Notes under the pieces: generated by a model
What the model was told of the DNA's origin: nothing
The model's database searches: none
What the model saw: only the letters and a program-made list of their open reading frames with translations
Part shown: positions 1 to 9,280 of the stretch, piece after piece
Numbering within the stretch: the first letter of the stretch is position 1
Layout of the letters: the number at the start of each line of letters is the position of its first letter
NCBI RefSeq assembly: GCF_000372725.1
Contig: NW_005195368.1
Span: 208,433 to 272,432 of the forward strand
Source: Emiliania huxleyi CCMP1516
Lineage: Eukaryota; Haptophyta; Isochrysidales; Noelaerhabdaceae
DNA length: 64,000 nucleotides
Direction of reading: 5' to 3'
Program-made: the position numbers and the translations under genes

Positions 1-165
1 GGTCGATCTCGGGTCGATCTCGGGTCGATCTCGGGTCGATCTCGGGTCGATCTCGGGTCGATCTCGGGTCGATCTCGGGTCGATCTCGGGTCGATCTCGG
101 CACTCGGGTCGATCTCGGGTCGATCTCGGGTCTCGGGTCGGTCTTGGGTCGGTCTCGGAGTGGTC
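1..165. repeat. 11-bp minisatellite at window edge
   Basis: Head-to-tail copies of an 11-bp unit, ggtcgatctcg, run from the first base to about 165 and become degenerate at the right end (ggtcggtctcgg). No coding signal is visible. The unit length matches the 10-11 bp tandem repeats found inside several introns of this window. Confidence 0.95.
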
Positions 166-177
166 TAGAAAAGAAAA

Positions 178-535
178 AAATGTGGGGCGAGATGAGGCGA
201 GATGAGGCGAGGTGAGGCGAGGTGAGGGGCGATGAGGCGAGGTGAGGCGAGATGAGGCGAGATGAGGCGAGATGAGGCGAGGTGAGGCGAGATGAGGCGA
301 GATGAGGCGAGGTGTACCTCGGCGAGATGAGGCGAGGTGAGGCGAGATGAGGCGAGGAGAGGCGAGATGAGGCGAGGTGTGAGGCGAGATGAGGCGCGAG
401 GTGTGAGGCGAGGTGAGGCGAGGTGAGGCGAGATGAGGCGAGGTGAGGCGAGATGAAGCGAGGTGAGGCGAGATGAAGCGAGGTGAGGCGAGATGAGGCG
501 AGATGAGGCGAGACTAGGAGGCGAGATGAAGCGGG
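178..535. repeat. 10-bp minisatellite
   Basis: About 35 copies of a 10-bp unit, gaggcgagat or gaggcgaggt, with occasional single-base variants and small interruptions. The open frame across it on the minus strand translates to a Ser/Arg/Leu/His periodic peptide and is a by-product of the repeat. Confidence 0.95.
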
Positions 536-543
536 ATGTTGTG

Positions 544-582
544 TGGCTGCTTGTGCTGCCAAGCAGGCAGCACAAGCAGCCA
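544..582. other. Perfect 17-bp inverted repeat (hairpin)
   Basis: Bases 544-560 and 566-582 are perfect reverse complements separated by a 5-base loop (aagca). A degenerate extra copy of one arm lies near 603-625. It could be an arm of a small palindromic element or a structured RNA; neither is demonstrated. Confidence 0.8.
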
Positions 583-1698
583 TACAAGTGAGCTTTTGGG
601 TTGTGTGGCTGCTTGTTGCTGCTGGCATCATGAGGGGATTTCCATTTCGCCAAACCGGCTCTAAGTCTGCCCTGCGTAGTTCGGCCCTGAGTGACGCAGG
701 GTTGTAGTCAGAATGCGGTCTAGCGCCGGCTTCTTCAGCAAGCCATAAATCTTGTTAGATAGTTTGCCTAGGTTGTCGTGTTTATGACGCTCGCTTTAGG
801 AAGTCCGTGCGTTCGGTCTTATTCTAGCCAAGTAACCTAAGCGATGCTTCGGCGGGTGGATTGTGCTTGTGAATCTAGGGCTAGANNNNNNNNNNNNNNN
901 NNNNNNNNNNNNNNNNNNNNNNNNNNNNNNNNNNNNNNNNNNNNNNNNNNNNNNNNNNNNNNNNNNNNNNNNNNNNNNNNNNNNNCCCCCCCACACACCC
1001 CCACGCACCCACACCGCCGCCCCCAGCCCCCCGCACCCCCCCGCGCCCCCCGCCCACCCCCACCCCCCCCCCCCAGCCACACAAGTCAGCTTTGGGAGCT
1101 CTCGGCGACGCCCAATGCGTGCGCCGGTAGGGGGGAGTGTGCGCGCGCGTGTGTGAGATGAGGATTGTGGCAGGCTGGCTGCTGCTGATGTGGGCAAGTG
1201 TGCTCTGTGTGCAGCGCTGCGCTGGCGTGCGACGCGCGCGTGCTGTGCGCGTGTGCGTGTTGGATGCGCGTGCGCGTCTGCGTGTGCTGCGCGCGCGCCG
1301 CCGTGTGTGCTGTGTGCTGTACTCTGTTGTGCGCCTGTTTGTGCAGCTGGGAGGTGCAGGCTTGGCTGGCAGGGCTGCGCGGCGGGCTGCGGCGCGCTGC
1401 GGGTGGTTGTGCGCCTGCCTGGTGGTGTGCGGCGGCCGCTCAGCCCGCCCGACCGGGTCGTCGGCGGCCCAGGGCGCGGGCATGCGGTCTGCGCTGCATG
1501 TGAGGCTGCTGCGCGGCTGGCGCGTATGTTTCCGTGCGGTGAGGGACGCGCGTATGCGTTCACGCTGCGGGCGCGGGCGGGCGCGGGGGGCGGCGTGGTC
1601 TCACCGCGGTCCGACGTCGGTTGGTCTTCGGCGTGGCGAGGGCGGGCGCGCAAAGAGCTTGCCGCCATCGCGTTGCCGCCAAGGAAAAAGAATCCTGA
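583..1698. other. Non-coding GC-rich stretch with scaffold gap (886-985)
   Basis: It contains exactly 100 Ns (886-985), a C-rich block (986-1075) and a long TG/CG-rich alternating tract (about 1130-1420). Long open frames here exist only because the DNA is GC-rich and lacks stop codons; their translations are Arg/Cys/Val low complexity. I see no supported gene. Confidence 0.75.
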
Positions 1699-2130
1699 GC
1701 ACGGGAGGTCACGGAACGACGGGTCGAACGACGGGTCGAGCTCCCCCCTCCGCCGGTCGAGGCCACGGTCGAGACCGTGAGCGCGGCCGAGGTCCTCGCG
1801 GGCGTGGCGGAGTCCGGCCCGAACTACGTGCTGCCGCAGCCCGCGGAGTCAAAGAAGGCGCGTCGGAAGCGGCTGCGCGTGGACGCGGCGGCGAGGATCG
1901 CCGGGCACGCCGTCGTCGAGGCAGGCACTCACGTCGAGATCCTGGGCGAGCAGAGGTGGTGGCCGGGCACCATCACGGGGCGGGAGGAGGGTTCCGACGG
2001 CCGGCTCGTGCACGCGGTCGAGTACGACGGCTACCCCGACCAGGATTTCCGGCTCAGCCTAGAGGAAGTGGCGTGGAGGCAGGCGACGCTCGGCGCCGGC
2101 GACGCGGCCCCCATTTGTTTATGTATGTAA
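1699..2130 (+). CDS. Tudor-like chromatin-reader domain fragment
   Basis: The open frame encodes a Val/Glu/Arg-rich lead (TERRVERRVE), a basic patch (KKARRKRLR) and then a compact beta-barrel-like segment with VEILGEQRWWPGTI, AVEYDGYPDQDF and LSLEEVAWR. The aromatic WWPGTI and EYDGYPDQDF pattern resembles Tudor, agenet or PWWP-type readers of methylated histones. No ATG begins the frame: an in-frame TGA lies just upstream at 1696 and the first candidate start is a GTG at 1777, so this is probably an internal or 3' exon. The tail after GDAAP runs into low-complexity DNA and stops at 2130. The first about 115 bases are duplicated downstream. The domain call is by eye and moderate. Confidence 0.45.
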   Translation, partial: AREVTERRVERRVELPPPPVEATVETVSAAEVLAGVAESGPNYVLPQPAESKKARRKRLRVDAAARIAGHAVVEAGTHVEILGEQRWWPGTITGREEGSDGRLVHAVEYDGYPDQDFRLSLEEVAWRQATLGAGDAAPICLCM

Positions 2131-2429
2131 AAGAGGAGTGCAGAAGATTGGACAGGGGAGGGACGCGGCCAGAAAGAGGGCGGGCGCCGAGGTTCGATAT
2201 AAGTAGAGGAACGAGTCGAGAGGACAGGGAGGGACGTGTCCGGGGGGGGGGACAGGGGGGGGGCAGCTCAGTGTCAGATTGCATCTCGGCTGCATCAATG
2301 GCGGATGGGCGGCCTCGGATCACAGTCACGTCGGCGAGGACAGCGACGGCGTCGTTGGTGGAGCGCAGGGGCGAGGGCGTCGACCGACGGGCGGCGCATC
2401 AGGGACCCCTCGCTGGCGAGCGGCTGGCG

Positions 2430-2545
2430 CGGGAGGTCACGGAACGACGGGTCGAACGACGGGTCGAGCTCCCCCCTCCGCCGGTCGAGGCCGCGGTCGA
2501 GACGGTGAGCGCGGCCGAGGTCCTCGCGGGCGTGGCGGAGCGGCC
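2430..2545 (+). repeat. Duplicate of the Tudor gene's 5' coding segment
   Basis: Bases 2430-2545 repeat 1699-1813 almost exactly, with a few substitutions such as ccacggtcgagacc against ccgcggtcgagacg. The copied part covers the peptide AREVTERRVERR through EVLAGVAE, after which the two sequences diverge completely. It is therefore a partial duplication and not a second whole gene. Confidence 0.8.
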
Positions 2546-3192
2546 TGCTCGTGAGACTCGACCGGACAAGACAGGAAAAGACACCGGACCGGAGCCGACC
2601 GGAGAGGACTGACTGAACCGAACCGAACCGAGCCGAACCGAACTGAACACTAAGCTAATTGACCAAGTAACCTAATTAACCGAACTTAACACTTTCAGAA
2701 TGGAGGCAGCGCCGGGCTCAGCTGTGCCCGGACAGATTTGTCGATAGGCGATGCGATCAGCCATCAGCAAGCGGCGGTGAAGCCTGGTCCATGGCCGGGC
2801 AGGCGCGCCGCAGGCGAAGCGCTCTCGCGGGGCCTTGCGTCGTCCCACCTCGAGCCCTCGCGGGGCCACGGTCGTACGTTTACCTCCCCTCACGTGGGCT
2901 CCGTTTACCTCTACCTCCGGCGGTCTGAGACAGGTTTACCTTTACCTGAGGCCCCACATGCCAGCACTACCTCTACCTGCGCACCCGGCCCTCCGGCCGA
3001 AATAGTGCAACTGACCAGACTGTTAGAGATCCAAAGTCAACGCGTGTGTGTTGGTTGACACATAGAGTTTGACTGCGGCCCTCTAGGCGCTCTCGAAAAA
3101 TGATTATAATAAAAAACTCCCCCCACAACACAAACACAAAACTAAAAAAAGAACAAAACCTAACAAAAATATGTCAGCCAACAAACAAAACA
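2546..3192. other. Intergenic, short accga-type repeats
   Basis: About 2590-2690 is a degenerate run of accgaac/accggac units. About 2875-2985 has several tttacctctacct-like words. Bases 3095-3195 are A/C-rich and form the 3' flank of the minus-strand membrane-protein gene. No convincing coding sequence is seen. Confidence 0.6.
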
Positions 3193-4815
3193 TTAACAAC
3201 GCAAGTCCTCCCCCCAATCCCGGCGCTCGCTTCGCTGCAGCAGAGCTCGCCTGTGTCTGACGCGAATGATGCCTATCTGAGCGGCGAAGAAGGCGGCGGG
3301 AAACGACAGGATCCAGGGCCCGAAGAGGAGCCGGAGGCACCGCGAGTCTCCGAGGCGGGCCAGGAGCACGCCCGTGTGGCACAGCATCAGGACGGCAGTT
3401 GCCGCCACCGTGGCGAGCTTGGTCCGCGTCGAGATGTGCTCGGTTGGCACAAACCCCAGCCAGACACCAGGGCATGCAGCGACGATCGCCGCGCTCGACG
3501 CCGAACGACAAAGGGCTTCTGTGTTTGCAGCGAGCACGGCGCTTGGGCGCAAGACAACTGCGGCGGTTGCTACGAGCGGAAAGGCGACAAACATTGAGCA
3601 CACGATCCTTGCGGCGAGGCGATGGCCCAACACAAAGGGAGCGACCCCCGCGAGGAACATTGCGCCCAAGAGGAGCTTGGCAATAGGGGCTGCCGTCAGG
3701 TCATTCGCGTACAACACGAGGACTCCAAAGAGCGCGACTGCGGCCTGGCGAGTCATCCCCCCCTTCAGAGTCGGGGAGTTACGCTGCTTCTGCTGCAGGA
3801 GCCGCTCATCATAGAAGCCAGCGAGCGCCGCGACGAGAACGGCCACCGCGTAGAGCCCGTTCCAGCCTGCCCAGAGACCCTCTCCCGCAGCGCGCATGCG
3901 CTCGGTCAGCAGCTGAACTTGCTGCGGCGGCTCCGGTGGCGAGGGTGCAGGGGAGGGTAGAGTGGTACCGCCCTCGGCCTCTTCGCTCAGCACGCTGTCG
4001 AGAAAGGAGAGGTCGACAGACTCCTCCCTCGGGTCGGCGCCCAGCTGCGGCGGTAGCACCGCGGAGAAGACCGAGACCGCGGGCGGGGGCATTGACTGCG
4101 AGCTGGACGCGGCTGCCGACGGCGCCGGCTCTCTGGCCGATCGGCATCGCGCCTTCCGGCGCTGGCTGGTGTCTTCGGGCACCAGAGTTCCATGGGCCAA
4201 ATGCATGTGCAAGCTCACAGCGCCATGCTCGTTCCGCGAGGTGCACCACTGCTCCGGGATCTCGTCCCAGGTCTGCGATCCCCCCTGAATCGGAACATCG
4301 GCTGTGCTCGTCAGCTCTGCTGCAGCAATCAGCTCCGCGGAGACGGTTGCAAACGGCCAACCCATCACGCCGCCCCCGAGGCCAAGGCCGACGGAGACAG
4401 GAGCATTGCTTGTCGGCGGCTCACGAAAGATGACGACCCGGGGTCCTGTGCAGCGCCTGGTCTGGTTGCAGATCCTGTAGGGCGGCAGCCTGCCGGTGTG
4501 TGCCGTGCTCCACACCCCATTGGACGCCGTGTTATCGAGGCGGACGGTGGGAGGCAGCACGCGGACGCGCTCAACGGGCACCCACAGCCCGTGGTGCTGG
4601 CAGCTCGCGCAGAACTTGACAAATATGGAACTGCTGCCGATCGGCTGCTCCGGGCCTGGGCGGCGCGGTGGGGACGGAACACATGAGCTGTGCGCGCCAT
4701 GTGGTGCTCGATAACTACGTCCATGGAAAGCGTACGGCAGCCTCGCCTTGGCGGCACTCCATGCCGGTGAGAACCTTCCCCCAGCACTCGGCCATAGAAG
4801 GGCGCACTGCTGCAT
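3193..4815 (-). CDS. Unknown multipass membrane protein with Cys-containing N-terminal region
   Basis: One uninterrupted 540-residue frame starts at an ATG (4815) and ends in TAA. The N-terminal about 190 residues hold scattered Cys and His (FCASCQHH, ICNQTRRC, EQWCTSRNEHG) and look globular or extracellular. Residues about 225-310 are Ser/Pro/Glu-rich linker. The C-terminal about 220 residues carry six or seven hydrophobic spans (for example YAVAVLVAALAGFY, VALFGVLVLYA, LLLGAMFLAGVAPFVLG, MFVAFPLVATAAVVL, ILSFPAAFFAAQIGII). I do not recognise a family. A receptor-like or transporter-like role is possible but not shown. It is divergent from the histone deacetylase gene, with about 290 bp between the starts. 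Confidence 0.65.
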   Translation of the reverse strand: MQQCALLWPSAGGRFSPAWSAAKARLPYAFHGRSYRAPHGAHSSCVPSPPRRPGPEQPIGSSSIFVKFCASCQHHGLWVPVERVRVLPPTVRLDNTASNGVWSTAHTGRLPPYRICNQTRRCTGPRVVIFREPPTSNAPVSVGLGLGGGVMGWPFATVSAELIAAAELTSTADVPIQGGSQTWDEIPEQWCTSRNEHGAVSLHMHLAHGTLVPEDTSQRRKARCRSAREPAPSAAASSSQSMPPPAVSVFSAVLPPQLGADPREESVDLSFLDSVLSEEAEGGTTLPSPAPSPPEPPQQVQLLTERMRAAGEGLWAGWNGLYAVAVLVAALAGFYDERLLQQKQRNSPTLKGGMTRQAAVALFGVLVLYANDLTAAPIAKLLLGAMFLAGVAPFVLGHRLAARIVCSMFVAFPLVATAAVVLRPSAVLAANTEALCRSASSAAIVAACPGVWLGFVPTEHISTRTKLATVAATAVLMLCHTGVLLARLGDSRCLRLLFGPWILSFPAAFFAAQIGIIRVRHRRALLQRSERRDWGEDLRC

Positions 4816-5106
4816 GAGGAATTCTAAGCAAGCCGAGGAATTCGCCGAGCGGTGTTACTTCCGTTTACAGTTTCCGGCGAAATGTTTCGGTACACAAAAG
4901 AATCCGAGACGCAATTGGTTCGCTTCGTATCGACCGCTTCGACCTATCTGGCCACAATGCCGATATACGCCGCTACGCTACCGATTCGTTCTGGCTCAAC
5001 GAGGCTGCTGCGGGCACTCGGGGCCGACTTCTGGCCCAGCGAGGCCGCTGCGGGACACACGGGGGCAGGTTTTAGATTAGTTTTTTGGGCGAACTAGCCG
5101 ACATCG

Positions 5107-7982
5107 ATGAGGAACGCACCGCTCCGCCTGCAGCTCGCGTCTCGGGCCGTCTGCACGCTGGTTCAGCCGCCGCTGCCGCTCTGGTACAACGACCACTACC
5201 AGGTCTCGCTGCCGTCAACATCCTCGTTTCCGATGGAGAAGTACAGGTATATCCGCGAGGCGCTGCAGCGGGAGCTCGAGGCCGCCGGCAAGGCCACCTT
5301 CCACGAATCGCCGCTCGCGTCGGTCGAGGACCTCACGACGGTCCACGACGGCGAGTACGTGCGGCGCTACCTGGCCAACGAGCTCTCCCACAAGGAGAAC
5401 CGGCGGATCGGCTTCCCGTGGTCGGAGGCTGGCAAGCTACGCGCTCTCTCGTCGACGGGTGGGACCGTGGCGGCGATGCACGCCGTCTGCCGGCCGGGTG
5501 GCGCCCGCTTCGCAGGCCACATCGCCTCCTCCCTTTGGCCGTCTCTCTCCCTTCACCCGAATTTCGCCTCTGCGAGAGAGGCTGCGGAGGCCGGAGTGGT
5601 GATGTCTGGCCATCTCTCCCCTTATCTCCCCAAATCGAAGGGAAGTCTGGTGTTTGTCCGCAGGCCACATCGCGGGCGGGACGCACCACGCGTTTGCAGA
5701 CCGGGGCGAGGGGTACTGCGTCTTCCCCTCGGAAGTGTCTAGGATGTGTCTAGGAAGTGTCTAGGAAGTGTCTAGGCGAGGGGTACTGCGTCTTCAACGA
5801 CATCGCCGTCGCCGCGGCGTGCGCGCTCCGGGACTACCCTGCCATCCGGAGAGTGCTGCTGGTCGACCTGGACGTGCACCAGGTGTGCAGTGCTGCAGCA
5901 GACTGCAACGGCTCCCACCGCCCACCGCTGCGTGAATCCTCTCACTCGGGCGGCGGCACGCTGGCGCAGCGCACCGAAGCGACAGACTTGGCACGCTCCG
6001 AATGAACGAGTTCACTCACTCCCTCGCGGCAGCACACAGCGCGGCAGTCGGCCAGCACCCGCCTGCAGAGCTCGGGCACCCGTCGAGGCACCCGCCCGGA
6101 CAACGTGCGTCTTCGGTCCTCCGCGGGAAGCCCCGCGCAGAGGGCAACAGCGTCTCTGTCCCACACACGCACAGACGCACACACACATGGCTCGGGCACG
6201 GGGCCCAAGGCCGGTGTGCACTCCGCCAGCACTCGTGTGCTCACACCACTCCACCCGCCCGGAGAAGGCAGGCAAGAGTAGACAAGGCAGACAAGAGCCC
6301 ACCTCTAGCGGCCCCTTCCCACTGGGTCGGACTCGCGGCGTGCACCTGCAGGGGAACGGCAGCGCGCGCATCTTCGCCGCCGACGGGCGCGTCAAGACCT
6401 ACTCTCAGCATTGCGAGGGCAGAGATAGCCGAGAGAGAGCCGAGAGATAGCCGAGGGATGGCCGAGGGATAGCCGAGGGATGGCCGAGGGACAGCAGCAC
6501 TCGATCGCGCAAGAGGAGCCGGAGGGGAACGGACAGTCCGACCGCCCCAACCGTACCCGAGCCCCCTCTGAAAAGGGCAACCCTCGACCGCGCGGGAGGA
6601 GCTCGAGGCCACTACTCTGACCTCACCGGGCCTCATCATCTCACAGGCAACCTCTTCTCGGCACGCGAGGCGTCGGACCTCGACGTGGACGTGCCGGTGT
6701 GTGTGTGTGTGTGGGGGGGGGGGGGGGGTTCATGAACGGGGTGCGTTGAAGGTTAAGTGAAACGCCACTCAATTATAGGTGGGGGAGGGCGACGACGGCT
6801 ATCTCGCGCTGTTGGGCGGGGACGAGCCGAGATCGCGCCGAGATCGCGCCGAGATCGCGCCGAGATCGCGCCGAGAAGCGCCGAGATCGCGCCGAGATAC
6901 CTCGCGCTGCTGAGCGCGACCGCTTGGCCTGCCCGCCTCGACGCGGCGCGAGAGACGATTGGCTCAATGGGCCGAATCCATTCCAGCTAGCAGATCAGAT
7001 CAGCGAGCGGATCAGTGAGCTTCATCAGCCCGTTCCGCAGGCGAGCACCTGCCAAGGTTCCTCGAGGCGACGCAGCCGGACCTGGCGCGCGAGGTCTAGC
7101 CGAGACGAGAGGAGCCGATCTGGAGCCGATCTTCTAGCCGAGGTCTAGCCGAGGTCTAGCCGAGGTCTAGCCGAGGTCTAGCCGAGGTCTAGCCGAGGTC
7201 TAGCCGAGGCCTGGCCGAGGTCTGGCCGAAGTCTGGCCGAGGTCTGGCCGAGGTCTGGCCGAGACCTAGCCGAGGTCTAGCCGAGGTCTGGCCAAGGTCT
7301 GGCCGAGGTCTGGCCGAGGTCTGGCCGAGGTCTGGCCGAGGTCTGGCCGAGGTCTGGCCAGATCTAGCCGAGATCTAGCCGAGATCTCGACGCAGCCCGA
7401 CCTGGCGCGCGAGAGATAGCGACACCACCTCCAGACCTCGACTGGGCCCTCCTAGACGCCTCCTCGAGCCCGCGCAAAGGCACGAGCCCCGTCTCGAGGC
7501 GACGGAATCACACGCGCCATGGCCCGCGGCACGCGTCGCATGCGCGGACAATTGGCGACGGACACAGCGCCGGGCCCCGTGGGTGTGTGGGTGTTTGGGG
7601 GGGGCGAGGGGGGGGAGGGGGGGGAGGACACCTGCCAGCTCTGTGGCGCCCCCACCGCCAAGCGCCGATTGTTCGCAGGTCTTCTTTCAGGGCGGCGTCG
7701 ACCCGCACCAGGCTGGTCCACTACCGCTCACTACTACTACCGCACACTACCGCTGCTACTCTTGCTCCTCCTCCTTCCGCCGCACACGCCCCCTCTCCCT
7801 CGCGCGCACTGCGCCTCCCGCTCGAACCGCCGTGCGGCGCCTGTATCCGCACTCCCTAGACCCTGTCCTGAGCCTTCCGACAGGCGGACCGGATCGGCCG
7901 GCTCGAGCTCAGCACCGCGGGCCTCAAGAAGAGGAACGCACTCCACACACACACAGCACACACACACACACACACACACACG

Positions 7983-8013
<31 letters not shown>

Positions 8014-8328
8014 CGCTCCCCAACGCGCACTGGGCCTTGAACTGTTGTTGCTGTGGGCTCCTGTCGTCTAGACGCGGAGTCGCGAGGGTCGCGCCCCCGT
8101 TGCCCTACCACCTCGTGTGTGTGGAGAAGTTTACCGGACCCTTCCTTCCCTAGGAACGCACTCGTGTACCGGCTCGTCAGCGGGCTGCAGAGCGCGCCGC
8201 GGCTGGTGGTGACCTTGGGAGGAGGCTACCCCCGCAACCTCGAGCCGTCGTCGCCGCCCTTCCACCAGGTGGTGCAGAGCCACATGGACGTGTACCGCCA
8301 GTGCGCCGCGGCGCACGCGAGGCTGTGA
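5107..8328 (+). CDS. Histone deacetylase family protein, ten exons
   Basis: Zn-dependent arginase/deacetylase fold that removes acyl groups from lysines. Splicing by eye gives ten in-phase exons: 5107-5515, 5664-5705, 5776-5882, 6352-6418, 6647-6696, 6779-6815, 7041-7084, 7679-7711, 7884-7933, 8154-8328, encoding 337 residues. Family motifs appear in order across exon junctions: FPMEKYRYIREAL, GGTHHAFADRGEGYCVFND (His pair), LLVDLDVHQGNG (Zn-binding Asp and His), SDLDVDVP, FFQGGVDPH (third Zn ligand) and the C-terminal GGGYP Tyr. The sequence resembles the bacterial and HDAC11-like (class IV) branch more than class I. About 30 N-terminal residues precede the domain and could be a targeting leader. 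Six introns have GC donors, one (7934) has GA and two have GT; all end in AG followed by G. Several introns carry flanking direct repeats. Confidence 0.9.
5706..5775 (+). repeat. 70-bp intron with 21-bp flanking duplication
   Basis: Second intron of the deacetylase gene. Bases 5705-5725 and 5775-5795 are identical over 21 bp. Between them lie about four near-copies of a 9-10 bp word, aagtgtctagg. The first copy's GC acts as donor and the last tctag as acceptor, so removal restores the conserved peptide RGEGYCVFND exactly. Confidence 0.85.
7085..7678 (+). repeat. Intron holding an 11-bp minisatellite bracketed by 26-bp repeats
   Basis: The seventh intron of the deacetylase gene contains about 26 copies of ggtctagccga and variants (about 7094-7387). 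The 26 bases at 7068-7093, which straddle the exon-intron junction, recur with one mismatch at 7388-7413. This places a tandem-repeat insertion exactly at a donor site, with duplication of the target. Confidence 0.85.
7934..8153 (+). repeat. Introner family A copy 1 (GA-AG intron)
   Basis: Ninth intron of the deacetylase gene. A (CA)n/(CG)n tract is followed by a segment containing ggctcctgtcgtctagacg, a TG run and gagaagt, ending ccctag. The same order and sequence recur in an intron at 52430-52613 and, in part, at 54178-54275. A 12-bp direct repeat (7932-7943 and 8152-8163) flanks it. Confidence 0.8.
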
Positions 8329-8386
8329 CCCACTTTGTGGCGCACACGTAGGGCCTCTCGTTGCACCTCATAAAAGTCATATTTTC

Positions 8387-9280
8387 TCATCTGTCCAAAC
8401 CACCCAACGGACGGACCGCGGCGGAGTTGCGGCGGCGGAGACCACTTGAGGCAAACTGCGGGTAAATAAATATTTTTGAACGGATGAACGCGAGCTCGTG
8501 GGGTCCACGAAAGCACCGCTTGGCGGTGTCAGAACCGCCCTCTTTGACCCTGGGGGGCCGAATCTGCGCCCTCTGGGCCCCGGCGGCGGTCCCGGAGAGG
8601 GCCAGCACGCGGGCTCCGCCGACGCTCTCGCAACGCGGGTCGCGCCGCGCGCCTCCCGGACGAAGCGTGTTGGTGCGCGACGGCGATCCCCGCCTGCAGG
8701 GAGCGGAGCACACGCGTCGGATGGCGAGGGCAGCACAAATATTGCACTCACGTCCCAGTATGGCAGCAGCCGGACGGGTTGGGTGGCGTGAGGGCAGGGT
8801 GGTGAGGATGATTCCACAGATCTCGCTGGAAATGGCCGTGTCCTTCCCGGGGGAGGCAGGCGAGCACGCACCTCGCGTCCGAGCGCGAGTCGACGAGTGG
8901 TCGCCGAGAGATCGCCGAACCACTTTCGAGTGCGCGCGCACACAGCACAGCTGCGGGTTGTAACTCGACTGCCGATCGCGCGTGCGGGATGTAAACGCAG
9001 CTCGCTGGCGCCAGTGCACGGTGGCAGGGACTGGAGGCTCGGCCGAAGGGGAAGAGCAGTCCTCAATCGTCACGTGGAGGTCGCTGGGCTGGATCCATCG
9101 AACTGCCACACACCTGGAGCGGAGGCACATCAGGTCTTGCGGCACACTCTCCGACAGATGCATGCCTTTTGAGCAAGCCCACGCGCCTCCACCGTCGCGT
9201 AGTATGCCAGCGGCACGCCGGTACGCCGACGAGTCGTGCGCGCTCGGCAGTAATCGGCGTTGAGACTGCCTAGCGCGCAC
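8387..9280 (-). CDS. Weak hypothetical coding region
   Basis: A 297-residue minus-strand frame with mostly Arg/Ser/Pro composition. One stretch, near 9075-9180, looks less random (VRWIQPSDLHVTIED) and has an H-V-T-I motif of the kind seen in 2H phosphoesterases, but no second motif is visible. It could be one exon of a real gene or noise in GC-rich DNA. It lies just downstream of, and convergent with, the histone deacetylase gene. Confidence 0.2.
   Translation of the reverse strand: MRARQSQRRLLPSAHDSSAYRRAAGILRDGGGAWACSKGMHLSESVPQDLMCLRSRCVAVRWIQPSDLHVTIEDCSSPSAEPPVPATVHWRQRAAFTSRTRDRQSSYNPQLCCVRAHSKVVRRSLGDHSSTRARTRGACSPASPGKDTAISSEICGIILTTLPSRHPTRPAAAILGRECNICAALAIRRVCSAPCRRGSPSRTNTLRPGGARRDPRCESVGGARVLALSGTAAGAQRAQIRPPRVKEGGSDTAKRCFRGPHELAFIRSKIFIYPQFASSGLRRRNSAAVRPLGGLDR

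Noticed and set aside
165-653. 162-codon frame with Ser/Arg/Leu/His repeats
   Set aside because: A translation of the 10-bp minisatellite.
1137-2612. 491-codon open frame on the plus strand
   Set aside because: Arg/Ala/Gly/Val low complexity over TG/CG-rich DNA; it overlaps the Tudor-like frame and has no domain.
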